A stretch of 64,000 bases of DNA from positions 7,936,001-8,000,000 of the forward strand of contig CM121341.1 in NCBI GenBank assembly GCA_051530055.1, read 5' to 3'. Below the pieces are notes generated by a model. The model was not told where the DNA came from, searched no databases, and saw only the letters and a program-made list of their open reading frames with translations. Each line of letters starts with the position of its first letter. Position 1 is the stretch's first letter. A program made the translations under genes and the position numbers. The stretch is from Neoechinorhynchus agilis (Eukaryota; Acanthocephala). Below, piece by piece: positions 23,271 to 36,900 of this stretch.

Positions 23271-24630
23271 TCGAAAGGGAATATTTCTTGGACTTTCTCT
23301 ACATGGTTGATTTTTTCCGGAATCGAATGAAATCGTGCTTAAAACCTTGAAACAAACGGTAATGAGTTTGTATGGATCCCTTTGGATTCTCAGAACCCTC
23401 CTCCCGAGGAGGAGGAAGGATTCATCAGTGAGTTTTCTCTTCCCTTCAGCAGTAACGCGCAGTTTAAAGATCAGTTCTCATAATGGCTTTACAGAAAGAC
23501 TACTTTTACAAATTTAATAGGCCAGAAAGCATTGATCGATACACTTTTCATTAACTGAGAATCTTAAGAAATTAATACGAAAGGGAATATCTCTTGGACT
23601 TCCTCTACACGGTTGATTTTTTCCGGAATCGAATGAAATCGTGCTTAAAACCTTGAAACAAACGGTAATGAGTTTGTATGGATCCCTTTGGATTTTCAGA
23701 TCTTTCCTCCTGAGGTGGAGGAGGGACTCATCAGTGAGTTTTCCTAGGACTTCATTCAGTTCTCATAATGGTTTTACAGAAAGACTACTTTTACAAATTT
23801 AATAGGCCAGAAAGCATTGATCGATACACTTTTCATTAACTGAGAATCTTAAGAAATTAATACGAAAGGGAATATCTCTTGGACTTCCTCTACATGGTTG
23901 ATTTTTTCCGGAATCGAATGAAATCGTGCTTAAAACCTTGAAACAAACGGTAATGAGTTTGTATGGATCCCTTTGGATTTTCAGATCTTTCCTCCTGAGG
24001 TGGAGGAGGGACTCATCAGTGAGTTTTCTCCTAGGACTTCATTCAGTTCTCATAATGGTTTTACAGAAAGACTACTTTTACAAATTTAATAGCCAGAAAG
24101 CATTGATCGATACACTTTTCATTAACTGAGAATCTTAAGAAATTAATACGAAAGGGAATATCTCTTGGACTTCCTCTACATGGTTGATTTTTTCCGGAAT
24201 CGAATGAAATCGTGCTTAAAACCTTGAAACAAACGGTAATGAGTTTGTATGGATCCCTTTGGATTCTCAGAACCCTCCTCCCGAGGAGGAGGAGGAAGGA
24301 TTCATCAGTGAGTTTTCTCTTCCCTTCAGCAGTAACGCGCAGTTTAAAGATCAGTTCTCATAATGGCTTTGCATAAAGACTACTTTTACAAATTTAATAG
24401 GCCAGAAAGCATTGATCGATACACTTTTCATTAACTGAGAATCTTAAGAAATTAATACGAAAGGGAATATCTCTTGGACTTCCTCTACACGGTTGATTTT
24501 TTCCGGAATCGAATGAAATCGTGCTTAAAACCTTCAAACAAACGGTAATGAGTTTGTATGAATCCCTCTTGGATTTTCAGATCTTTCCTCCTGAGGTGGA
24601 GGAGGGACTCATCAGTGAGTGATCGATGAA
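23270..24630. repeat. Tandem array, 285-308-bp unit, ~5 copies
   Basis: Units begin cgaaagggaatat at about 23272, 23578, 23864, 24149 and 24457. Two unit types alternate: 306-308 bp with cttcccttcagcagtaacgc, and 285-286 bp lacking it. Both contain a small hairpin (cctcctgaggtggagg or cctcccgaggagg) followed by catcagtgagttttc. This resembles the complement of actcactgatgaatcc in the SINE-like units at 58 kb, so a shared origin is possible. Confidence 0.9.
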
Positions 24631-24999
24631 ACCCTTTTGATTATCAGAGAATCTTAAAAATTTAAGTTGAAGATGTTTTCCCCATCGCCATAAAGAAATT
24701 GCCCAAAATCTGCTACGAATTCCGGTTTTCTTTAAGGATTTTGGCTATACTTGGAAAGATTGCCATTGTCCTAAGATGAAGATCGATCGATTCGATGTAT
24801 ATTAAATGCGATAAAGTTTCTTAACTCTTTTTCCATGACGCTTGGATTCACATCGTGTGCGGAGGTACACCGTGACGACTGCGCACTTTTTAACACTCCC
24901 TGACTTGTATACTCACTTCTTGGTTTCACTACCTGTTCACTAGAGTTCCACGGAAACGATTCAGCGAGTTACAAGACGAATCATTCAATTAGCTGAAGA

Positions 25000-27900
25000 A
25001 TGGAAATCAACGAACTTCTTGTAGATTATCAGCAACTCGTAGAACAAGGCCATCGCGCAGTCGCCGAATGGCTCAAGCAAGTTTCCCACTACAGCCAGGA
25101 ATCTTACGACGAGACAGCTAATCGTATACAGCATCAGGGTCACATTAGAGCTATTCTGAGAAACCTGATTCAGCTTATCGATTCAGATCTCGGAAATGTA
25201 TTCCACCATCTCATATCTACAAGCATTTCACAACTACTTAGAAATCACGACTCCATGCTTTTATTGGACGTAATCAATAAATGCAATAAGACAATCGAAA
25301 AATCCAAGTATAAAATGTAAGCACGGAAACATTAAGACTGTAAAAATTCAAAACTAGTTTAATAGATGCGCTCTTACAGTACTTGTTAATGTCTACCAAT
25401 ATCTCAATCGATCCGCTGGTCACTCGTCTGAAGAAACGGTTTCTATTTGTTCAAAAATATTCTATTCTGGCAAACTTGGTTGTGATTGTGTGAGTTACTT
25501 TCATTAATAATGGGGTTTTTTCAAACTTGTTTTAGTCGATGCAATCAATGCTAAAATCTTCAAGGTTTGCTCAATTGTAATTGAGGAATCAAATGCACGC
25601 AATCGTTTAATTCACCAATCAATTCTTAAAATGGTCCAAAGAGCGCTGAGTAGCCCAAAAGAGTGTTTTGGAATTCTCGATTCCGTGGCTCAAACTTTAT
25701 GCAACCTTGTGAAATCCAATTCGTCCCTCCTGGTTTCCACGGATTTGGAAAAAATGATCTTTATCTTATTGGATTCAGTTGCGTTCTCGGTTTGGACCGA
25801 AGATAGTGGATCCAAATGGATTTCCATTTCAGAGTCATTGGCTAGCCTCTGCTTGTCCAAAAAAGGTGGAAATATCGAAGGTGAGAACTGTCATAAATCT
25901 ATTCTTGTGCTGACTTAAATTTTCGGAAATAGAATCGCTCAAGTATGTCAGTGATACTCTGCTTCTATATGCCAATAAGAAGAAACCATTACAACAATCG
26001 ACTAATAATACAAAAGTCGCCAACCAAGTTACAATGTTGTCGTTGGTAAGGAAAGCTTGCGACTCAAATAAGTTGTTTTTTGGCGTAACAATTAAAATGA
26101 TTTTATTTTAAATTCGGCACACGAGTAGATCTCAGTACTTCCCGGACTCCTTTCCCTCAATTGAAAAAACTAACCTGTTTACTAGTCTAAAATGAGGACT
26201 TAATTACACAATAATTTCCAGTTTGTCTTTTTGAATTAAATTAGTGAATAAAATATAAAAAGCTTTTTGCAGGGATTTAGTTTTATCAGAATAGGATCAG
26301 GCCTGATATTTAGTGCCCTCGCTTTTAAAGAGATTAAAATAAATTTCATTGTTAAAAAATAAAAAATTTATTGGCTGGAAAATGAGGAGAATAATACCAG
26401 ATTTTAAGGGGACTTCGATTTGGGAACGATGACCTTTTTTAAAATGTTCTCAAGTTTTTTAATAAAATGATTGAAAAAGGGCAATCGAAATTCAGGAAGA
26501 CGTCCCTTTCCAAAGAAACATAATGAACCTCCTAAAAGCGTAATTAAAATTCTATAAATATAATTAAAAGTGAGCGCTTTATAAAATATTCCAGAGAGCG
26601 AGGAATTAATAAAAAAAACGTTGCCTATTTGATGGAAAATTTATGCCAAGAATCTTGTGAGCGTTTATCACAAGGTTGTTAAAGTGTTTAAGTGCGGTTT
26701 TAATACTTTCACTTTAATTTCTTCGTGCCAGAAAACAATCAAAATGAATAATTTTAATCTTCAAACACTCAAATAAGTGCTCAGTTTAATTTTCGATTTG
26801 TTTCGTCCACTTACTGCTCGATTTGTTCATAAAAAATATCAAGAAAATCCTCAATTTTAAGTCCGTCGCCCATTAACTTAAAAAATATGGGTCTTTGTGG
26901 GTTTTCGCCTTCAATTTTTTTAAGAATGAATGCGTTTGCTGCCAGAAAACAATCAAAATGAATAATTTTAATCTTCAAACACTCAAATAAGTGCTCAGTT
27001 CAATTTTCGATTTGTTTCGTCCACTTACTGCTCGATTTGTTCATAAAAAATATCAAGAAAATCCTCAATTTTAAGTCCGTCGCCCATTAACTTAAGAAAT
27101 ATGGGTCCTTGTGGGTTTTCGCCTTCAATTTTTTTAAGAATGAATGCGTTTGCTGCCAGAAAACAATCAAAATGAATAATTTTAATCTTCAAACACTCAA
27201 ATAAGTGCTCAGTTTAATTTTCGATTTGTTTCGTCCACTTACTGCTCGATTTGTTCATAAAAAATATCAAGAAAATCCTCAATTTTAAGTCCGTCGCCCA
27301 TTAACTTAAGAAATATGGGTCTTTGTGGGTTTTCGCCTTCAAATTTTTTTAAAAATGAATGCGTTTGCTGCCAGAAAACAATCAAAATGAATAATTTTAA
27401 TCTTCAAACACTCAAATAAGTGCTCAGTTTAATTTTCGATTTGTTTCGTCCACTTACTGCTCGATTTGTTCATAAAAAATATCAAGCAATCCTCAATTTT
27501 AAGTCCGTCGCCCATTAACTTAAGAAATATGGGTCTTTGTGGGTTTTCACCTTCAATTTTTTTTTAAAATGAATGCGTTTGCTGCCAGAAAACAATCAAA
27601 ATGAATAATTTTAATCTTCAAACACTCAAATAAGTGCTCAGTTTAATTTTCGATTTGTTTCGTCCACTTACTGCTCGATTTGTTCATAAAAAATATCAAG
27701 CAATCCTCAATTTTAAGTCCGTCGCCCATTAACTTAAGAAATATGGGTCTTTGTGGGTTTTCGCCTTCAAATTTTTTTAAAAATGAATGCGTTTGCTGTT
27801 AGAAAACAATCAAAATGAATAATTTTAATCTTCAAACACTCAAATAAGTGCTCAGTTTAATTTTCGATTTGTTTCGTCCACTTACTGCTCGATTTGTTCA

Positions 27901-30900
27901 TAAAAAATATCAAGAAATCCTCAATTTTAAGTCCGTCGCCCATTAACTTAAGAAATATGGGTCTTTGTGGGTTTTCGCCTTCAAATTTTTTTAAAAATGA
28001 ATGCGTTTGCTGCCAGAAAACAATCAAAATGAATAATTTTAATCTTCAAACACTCAAATAAGTGCTCAGTTTAATTTTCGATTTGTTTCGTCCACTTACT
28101 GCTCGATTTGTTCATAAAAAATATCAAGAAAATCCTCAATTTTAAGTCCGTCGCCCATTAACTTAAGAAATATGGGTCTTTGTGGGTTTTCGCCTTCAAA
28201 TTTTTTTAAGAATGAATGCGTTTGCTGTTAGAAAACAATCAAAATGAATAATTTTAATCTTCAAACACTCAAATAAGTGCTCAGTTTAATTTTCGATTTG
28301 TTTCGTCCACTTACTGCTCGATTTGTTCATAAAAAATATCAAGAAAATCCTCAATTTTAAGTCCGTCGCCCATTAACTTAAGAAATATGGGTCTTTGTGG
28401 GTTTTCGCCTTCAAATTTTTTTAAAAATGAATGCGTTTGCTGCCAGAAAACAATCAAAATGAATAATTTTAATCTTCAAACACTCAAATAAGTGCTCAGT
28501 TTAATTTTCGATTTGTTTCGTCCACTTACTGCTCGATTTGTTCATAAAAAATATCAAGCAATCCTCAATTTTAAGTCCGTCGCCCATTAACTTAAGAAAT
28601 ATGGGTCTTTGTGGGTTTTCGCCTTCAAATTTTTTTAAAAATGAATGCGTTTGCTGCCAGAAAACAATCAAAATGAATAATTTTAATCTTCAAACACTCA
28701 AATAAGTGCTCAGTTTAATTTTCGATTTGTTTCGTCCACTTACTGCTCGATTTGTTCATAAAAAATATCAAGAAATCCTCAATTTTAAGTCCGTCGCCCA
28801 TTAACTTAAGAAATATGGGTCTTTGTGGGTTTTCGCCTTCAATTTTTTTAAAATGAATGCGTTTGCTGCCAGAAAACAATCAAAATGAATAATTTTAATC
28901 TTCAAACACTCAAATAAGTGCTCAGTTTAATTTTCGATTTGTTTCGTCCACTTACTGCTCGATTTGTTCATAAAAAATATCAAGAATCCTCAATTTTAAG
29001 TCCGTCGCCCATTAACTTAAGAAATATGGGTCTTTGTGGGTTTTCGCCTTCAAATTTTTAAAATGAATGCGTTTGCTGAGAAAACAATCAAAATGAATAA
29101 TTTTAATCTTCAAACACTCAAATAAGTGCTAGTTAATTTTCGATTTGTTTCGTCCACTTACTGCTCGATTTGTTCATAAAAAATATCAAGAAATCCTCAA
29201 TTTTAAGTCCGTCGCCCATTAACTTAAGAAATATGGGTCTTTGTGGGTTTTCGCCTTCAAATTTTTTTGAAAATGAATGCGTTTGCTGCCAGAAAACAAT
29301 CAAAATGAATAATTTTAATCTTCAAACACTCAAATAAGTGCTCAGTTTAATTTTCGATTTGTTTCGTCCACTTACTGCTCGATTTGTTCATAAAAAATAT
29401 CAAGAAAATCCTCAATTTTAAGTCCGTCGCCCATTAACTTAAGAAGTATGGGTCTTTGTGGGTTTTCGCCTTCAAATTTTTTTAAAAATGAATGCGTTTG
29501 CTTTTAATTTTTTTAAACGAGTGCTTTTACAATTGATTACCGTGCAATTTAGACACTAACAAGACTTTCCAATCGTATATTTGAAAACATGGAATTCTAT
29601 CAACTTCTACCCTTGCTTGTTTCCACTTGTCTCAGTATCGGCAAATCTTGCTCAAACAACGCCCTAAGCCGTCATTCTCGGAAATGCGTTAATTTCCTCT
29701 TCAATCACATTATTTACCGCTATAATGGGATCGACAATTGTTCGCGATTGATTGCTCTAGTAACCGAGAGTACAGTGAAGGCAGCGTTGATGATTGTTGC
29801 AAATCAAAATCGCAGATCTGGTACGGATTCCAAGGAGCTAAGAAGTTCTCAAAACATCCTTCTTTGTTCAATCGGGCAACTCGCTAGACTCGTAATTGAA
29901 GTAGACGACAACATTGCTAAAGTTATCGATGATACATCAATTGGGTTTCTACACACAATTCAGACTATTTTACAAACGAGAACTCGTAGCATTCAACTTT
30001 CAGCTGCTAATCTTGTTTGGGAGATTACTAAAGTCGTTCCGAATGCAATCAAGACTCTCGTTATGAAACAATGGCTTCCACGTTTGGATTCAAGTGGAGA
30101 ACGAGAAGGTTATTCTTATTGCTCGGCTGCAGCTATTTACGCGAATAAAGAAACTCGTGCCTTTCCTCAGGGTGCAATTGAGGTTTGATATGCTTTTTCG
30201 ATAAAATGAACTTAAAACAATTCTCATCTGATAGGTTGCTCATTCGATCGCACAAGATTTGATAAAAGCACAACGGTGTTTGAAACCGGACCAAAGGAAA
30301 GCATCGTCCATTCATTCTGGATGGGTATTAATTTCCTCAACCGTGGACCACCTCCTCCTTCAAAAGTTGGTAAAACTTATTGTGAACCCTTTTTTTTGAT
30401 TTTACAAAAAGCGACGAGAACTTCACGATGAATGGGAATTTCTTAACTTCAGAACAAGCAATATCCGCTGTTGTTGATCTTATAGAACAAGACTTCCTTT
30501 TTGGTATGAAAAATTTCGATTGTATGACTTTGATTGGAAAACTTGGAGCTCTTACATGTAAGTTGTTGACAGTTAAGCGAACTTGTTGTTTTTGAACAAA
30601 GCAAACAAAAGTGAAGCTTTATCGCACAATTGGCTTCAACCAAGGTCGTCAAAGTGCACATCGTCCTAGTCAAAAAAAAGAAATAGTTTTTGCAATTATT
30701 ATGGTTTTTGCTTAAAGACGTTCTGTGAACCTCGTCGGGTTCATCATCTGTTCTAAAATACAAGTGGATAAGTGTATAACTGATAATGAACCAAACGAGG
30801 TTCACAGAACGTCTTTTTAATCGAAATAATCATTTACCGCTCGGTTGTAGACTTCTAACCATAATAATTCTCTAATCACATTCCACCCCCCCCGGTACCT

Positions 30901-33900
30901 CACATATCGACATTTTTGAAATAGTTTTTAAATTTTAATAGTTCGACAACAATTGGAATTAGATTTTTTGAAACATGCAATAATGATTAAATCTGTCTTT
31001 ATTCTTTTTAGGCTATAAAACTATTATTGAGCACAATATCTTCCCCAAAATCACATCCAATCGCCGAGTTGTCGTTTCGAAAGCATTATCTTATCTTATG
31101 GCATACAACGAGTTATCTTTTTTACCACAACCAGCACCGATTGATGACCGAACTCAGTACCTCCGCAGTCTATTTGAACTTCGACTACTACAAGTCCTTC
31201 GTCTTCAAATGAGCTTTCATAAACTTTCAGGTAAGTTCATTAAAGAGCAAATTTACGCCTTTTGAATTTAATTCCAATAGTTACAGTAAAGAAATGGATT
31301 CAAAACCGCTTGTTAATCAACGTCCTATTAGGTCCGTTGACAGACGAAGCTCTCATCTTACAGTCTCCTGAAGCTCAAGGGGACTGTGCTCTTTGTATTC
31401 AAACTGAAATCTATGCCAATATCCTCCCCGTAAATTCTCGTGTCCTTTCATCTATTGATTCATCGTTAATTAGTCTTGAAATAAGTCAGAGGTTCTTGTT
31501 CTAGTTTAATGATTAAGAATCTATGGCAAAGACGAGTCCGAAAGGGATATGTACAACTTTGTAGATAGTGGAAATCACCACAGTGTCCTTATGGATATAT
31601 CGTTTAATTCGGCTCAGTTGTTATGTCAAATGGCGAATTATAAATGTGATGCTTTAAATGATATATGGATAGAAGTATTGAAGATGCAGAATCTTAAGTC
31701 ATCAATCTCTGACTCTAATGAAAAATATCCGGTTCTGTGGATGGCTTGTGTAATTGTTGAACGAATGCGATTCGACGATTCTATCGATTGCCGGTCGCTT
31801 GAAACTGCTCTAAAGGATGCATTGTTCGATCGTGCTATGGATAATAATGAAAAACTTAGTGTTCGGATGCATTCTGCTAAAGTCCTTGGAATATTGTGTA
31901 GGCGAGCTAAACGACCAACTTGGTTACCAACTCTATGCGAGATTTTAAAACATAAAATTGCTGCCGAGACTGATGGACCAAGTCGGATTGTTGAGATTTA
32001 TTCCGTTGCGGTGCTTTATAGGAATTGTAGTGGATACCAAAGGACAGATTGGGATTCAGTTGTAAATCTTTTTATCAACGTCGTCAAGGTTGAAACCAAC
32101 ATATACGTTCAGGTTTGTAGTCGAATTTTTTAAGCTTTATCTCGTTTCTAAGAATTTGTCTAACACTTTCAAAATTTATCTTTCTCTCTAACGAACGATT
32201 TCTATTCGTTTTTAATGATTATTATTAATATCCATTAACAAAATCGGAATGAAAAAAACCCACACTTTAAAATATTTCAGAAGCTCGACTTTTAACAAGT
32301 TCCATAATCATTTTAAGAAGTTTCAAGTCTCTTAGGACACTTGAAAATAGGCAAAGTTTTACAAAAACAGACGATTTTCATTTGATATCGCTGATGATGT
32401 TCTTTGATTTTACGATAAAAAACTGTTTAGACGTGGGTACTTCGATCTCTCGGTCTAATAATCGACGGTTGCGGTCTAATGTACCTTCCTCGTACTTTAA
32501 GTATAAAATATTTCAGAAGCTCGACTTTTAACAAGTTCCATAATCATTTTAAGAAGTTTCAAGTCTCTTAGGACACTTGAAAATAGGCCAAGTTTGACAA
32601 AAACAGACGATCTTAATTTGAAATCGCTGATGATGTTCGTTGATTTTACGATAAAAAACTGTTTAGACGTGGGTACTTCGATCTCTCGGTCTAATAATCG
32701 ACGGTTGCGGTTTAATGTACCTTCCTCGTACTTTAAGTATAAAATATTTCAGAAGCTCGACTTTTAACAAGTTCCATAATCATTTTAAGAAGTTTCAAGT
32801 CTCTTAGGACACTTGAAAATAGGCAAAGTTTGACAAAAACAGACGATCTTAATTTGATATCGCTGATGATGTTCGTTGATTTTACGATAAAAAACTGTTT
32901 AGACGTGGGTACTTCGATCTCTCGGTCTAATAATCGACGGTTGCGGTTTAATGTACCTTCCTCGTACTTTAAGTATAAAATATTTCAGAAGCTCGACTTT
33001 TAACAAGTTCCATAATCATTTTAAGAAGTTTCAAGTCTCTTAGGACACTTGAAAATAGGCAAAGTTTGACAAAAACAGACGATCTTAATTTGAAATCGCT
33101 GATGATGTTCGTTGATTTTACGATAAAAAACTGTTTAGACGTGGGTACTTCGATCTCTCGGTCTAATAATCGACGGTTGCGGTTTAATGTACCTTCCTCG
33201 TACTTTAAGTATAAAATATTTCAGAAGCTCGACTTTTAACAAGTTCCATAATCATTTTAAGAAGTTTCAAGTCTCTTAGGACACTTGAAAATAGGCAAAG
33301 TTTGACAAAAACAGACGATCTTAATTTGATATCGCTGATGATGTTCGTTGATTTTACGATAAAAAACTGTTTAGACGTGGGTACTTCGATCTCTCGGTCT
33401 AATAATCGACGGTTGCGGTTTAATGTACCTTCCTCATATTAATGTTACAATGATGCTTTTGATCGGAGTGCTTCTCAATCATTCGGTCGATTCAACGGTC
33501 GACGATGAAAACCGGATAAAGCAGAGTATAATGAGGATACTTGCATCGTGTATAACCCTCATCGGTCCCGAAATCAAGGACTCAACATGGTCACAATTTA
33601 GACACGATACTCGTTTTGTTTGTTCAATGATCATGAGTAGTTCTACTGAAATGGGATTAAGTGATAATATTTCCCATTCAATCTATCTTTACTGTCTTGA
33701 ACAACTCCATATTTTTTGTCCTGATGAATTCAATTTACAAGATATCCTTTGTCAGTTGTGGGTTAGTTTTTAGTCAGAAAGTTACTATTATCTTTCACAC
33801 TCTTTTTGTTTTAGATTGGACTTCAAAGTGATGATTTCATTATAAGGTGCAAATCACTTCAGTGTTTAAGACAGTTGTGCCAACGAGAAGCCTATTGTGT

Positions 33901-36900
33901 ATCTGATTATATCAGCAAATTGGATAACGATCGTGTGGCTGCACTTGAAGGTTTGTTAACTTCCTCGTGAAAATAAGTTTCATATTGTCTCATGGAAAAA
34001 TTATTATTGTTGATCGACAAACTGTTGAAATGAAATTTTTTTTTAAATTATATTATCATTTTGAATAGATAATCCATTGTTATTTGTCGATAGGAAAAAA
34101 TAAATGAAATTAAGATTTTATTGGATATTTCGATCCACTATCTCGGATCCGCGTGAATTCAATCGCTGAAGAAGAGCCGAGATAGTGGATCGAAATATCC
34201 AATAAAATCTTAATTTCATTTTGAAAAGATAATCCATTGTTATTTGTCGATAGGAAAAAATAAATGAAATTAAGATTTTATTGGATATTTCGATCCACTA
34301 TCTCGGATCCGCGTGAATTGAATCGCTGAAGAAGAGCCGAGATAGTGGATCGAAATATCCAATAAAATCTTAATTTCATTTTGAAAAGATAATCCATTGT
34401 TATTTGTCGATAGGAGAAAATGAAATTAAGATTTTATTGGATATTTCGATCCACTATCTCGGATCCGCGTGAATTGAATCGCTGAAGAAGAGCCGAGATA
34501 GTGGATCGAAATATCCAATAAAATCTTAATTTCATTTTGAAAAGATAATCCATTGTTATTTGTCGATAGGAAAAAATAAATGAAATTAAGATTTTATTGG
34601 ATATTTCGATCCACTATCTCGGATCCGCGTGAATTCAATCGCTGAAGAAGAGCCGAGATAGTGGATCGAAATATCCAATAAAATCTTAATATTTTGAAAA
34701 GATAATCCATTGTTATTGTCGATAGGAAAAAATAAATGAAATTAAGATTTTATTGGATATTTCGATCCACTATCTCGGATCCGCGTGAATTGAATCGCTG
34801 AAGAAGAGCCGAGATAGTGGATCGAAATATCAATAAAATCTTAATTTCATTTTGAAAGATAATCCATTGTTATTTGTCGATAGGAAAAAATAAATAAATT
34901 AAGATTTTATTGGATATTTCGATCCACTATCTCGGATCCGCGTGAATTGAATCGCTGAAGAAGAGCCGAGATAGTGGATCGAAATATCCAATAAAATCTT
35001 AATTTCATTTTGAAAAGATAATCCATTGTTATTTGTCGATAGGAGAAAATGAAATTAAGATTTTATTGGATATTTCGATCCACTATCTCGGATCCGCGTG
35101 AATTGAATCGCTGAAGAAGAGCCGAGATAGTGGATCGAAATATCCAATAAAATCTTAATTTCATTTTGAAAAGATAATCCATTGTTATTTGTCGATAGGA
35201 GAAAATGAAATTAAGATTTTATTGGATATTTCGATCCACTATCTCGGATCCGCGTGAATTGAATCGCTGAAGAAGAGCCGAGATAGTGGATCGAAATATC
35301 CAATAAAATTTCATTTTGAAAAGATAATCCATTGTTATTTGTCGATAGGAAAAAATTGAAATTAAGATTTTATTGGATATTTCGATCCACTATCTCGGAT
35401 CCGCGTGAATTGAATCGCTGAAGAAGAGCCGAGATAGTGGATCGAAATATCCAATAAAATCTTAATTTCATTTTGAAAAGATAATCCATTGTTATTTGTC
35501 GATAGGAGAAAATGAAATTAAGATTTTATTGGATATTTCGATCCACTATCTCGGATCCGCGTGAATTGAATCGCTGAAGAAGAGCCGAGATAGTGGATCG
35601 AGATATCCAATAAAATCTTAATTTCATTTTCTCCTATCGACAAATATATTATCATTTGTTGGGTTGTCGAAATAAAAAGTCAAACAGTATCCTTGCCATA
35701 AAATCGATATAATTTCATGTTTTTAGAGTATTTGTTCCACATGCTCGATCGGGAAAGAGATGAAAAGTTTAAAGAAGAAGTTAAGGATACACTATATTTA
35801 CTCCTATTATCCGTCTCACCTCTAACAATGTCCATGTGGATTTCACTTCTATCTCGCATATTAATTTCAAGTGGAGCGATTCTGAATACTTCTCAAAGTA
35901 TACAATCGGAAAAGGATAATGATCATGAAGATGACGATAGCGTTCTCAAACGAGACGAATCCAGCATCCATGGTCGGTCAAGAGAAATTGGAGGGTTTTG
36001 TGGATGGAGAAGTCGATCGTTTGCCGCTGAATGTGTACTGGAGCTCCTCGGGGAAGGCCAAATGCCTAAATTAAAAGATCCTAGCCACTACATGATAGAC
36101 GAAGCCAAATCTAACCGAAAAGCGAATCCTGATCATTCATATTTGGTTCTACATATTTCTGATTTAATCCGATTGGCATTTATGTCGACCACATCGTCGT
36201 CCTCCACCTCCGCTGCTCATTATGGGCTACGTATATTGATGGCAATCGTTGATTTGTTTGGAAATGTAAAAGACGAAGACGAGTATATCCTTAGTCAGCA
36301 TGATACTCAGATTACAACAGCGATTTATCGCCTTCTCGAATCTTTGAATGAAGAAACGCTTCAGACTATGATCTATGATCTTTGTGCCAAATGGCTTTGC
36401 TCTACCGCTGCGATATCAAAATCAAGACTTTTGAAGGCGTTGTCAGATCGTTTCAGTTCCAAAGAAATACCTGGCGACAGTGAAGATTCGACAGCCATCA
36501 ATGATTCCAATCGGATCAAGAACTACTTAGCCATGGTGCTTTTCTGGGCCAAAATGTACCTAAAAAATTCTAATCTTGTCGAGGACCAGTCAACGTGGCT
36601 CTTAACAAAGCTTGGACAACTTTGGGTTGAGACAATAATTGCTATTTATGACAATGATTGTAAATTATTCGCGACTCATCAACCAATTGCGATCTTGCTG
36701 TGCTCATCAGCTAATCTACTAAAAAGAGGTGGATATAAAAGCGAATTTCATGTTTCAACCTACACGAAAAAACTACTTCACAAGGCTGTCCTTGTGAACC
36801 ATACAAAAATCAATTCGAAGGATATTTTCGATATTATTTTAGGTAATAAGATCTTCTCAGTTAATGTAATTTTTCGATGTTCCAAATCTCATGTAAACTC

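Noticed and set aside
26700-29510. CRISPR-like array
   Set aside because: The unit is about 213 bp, with the whole unit conserved and no unique spacers, within an intron of an animal gene.
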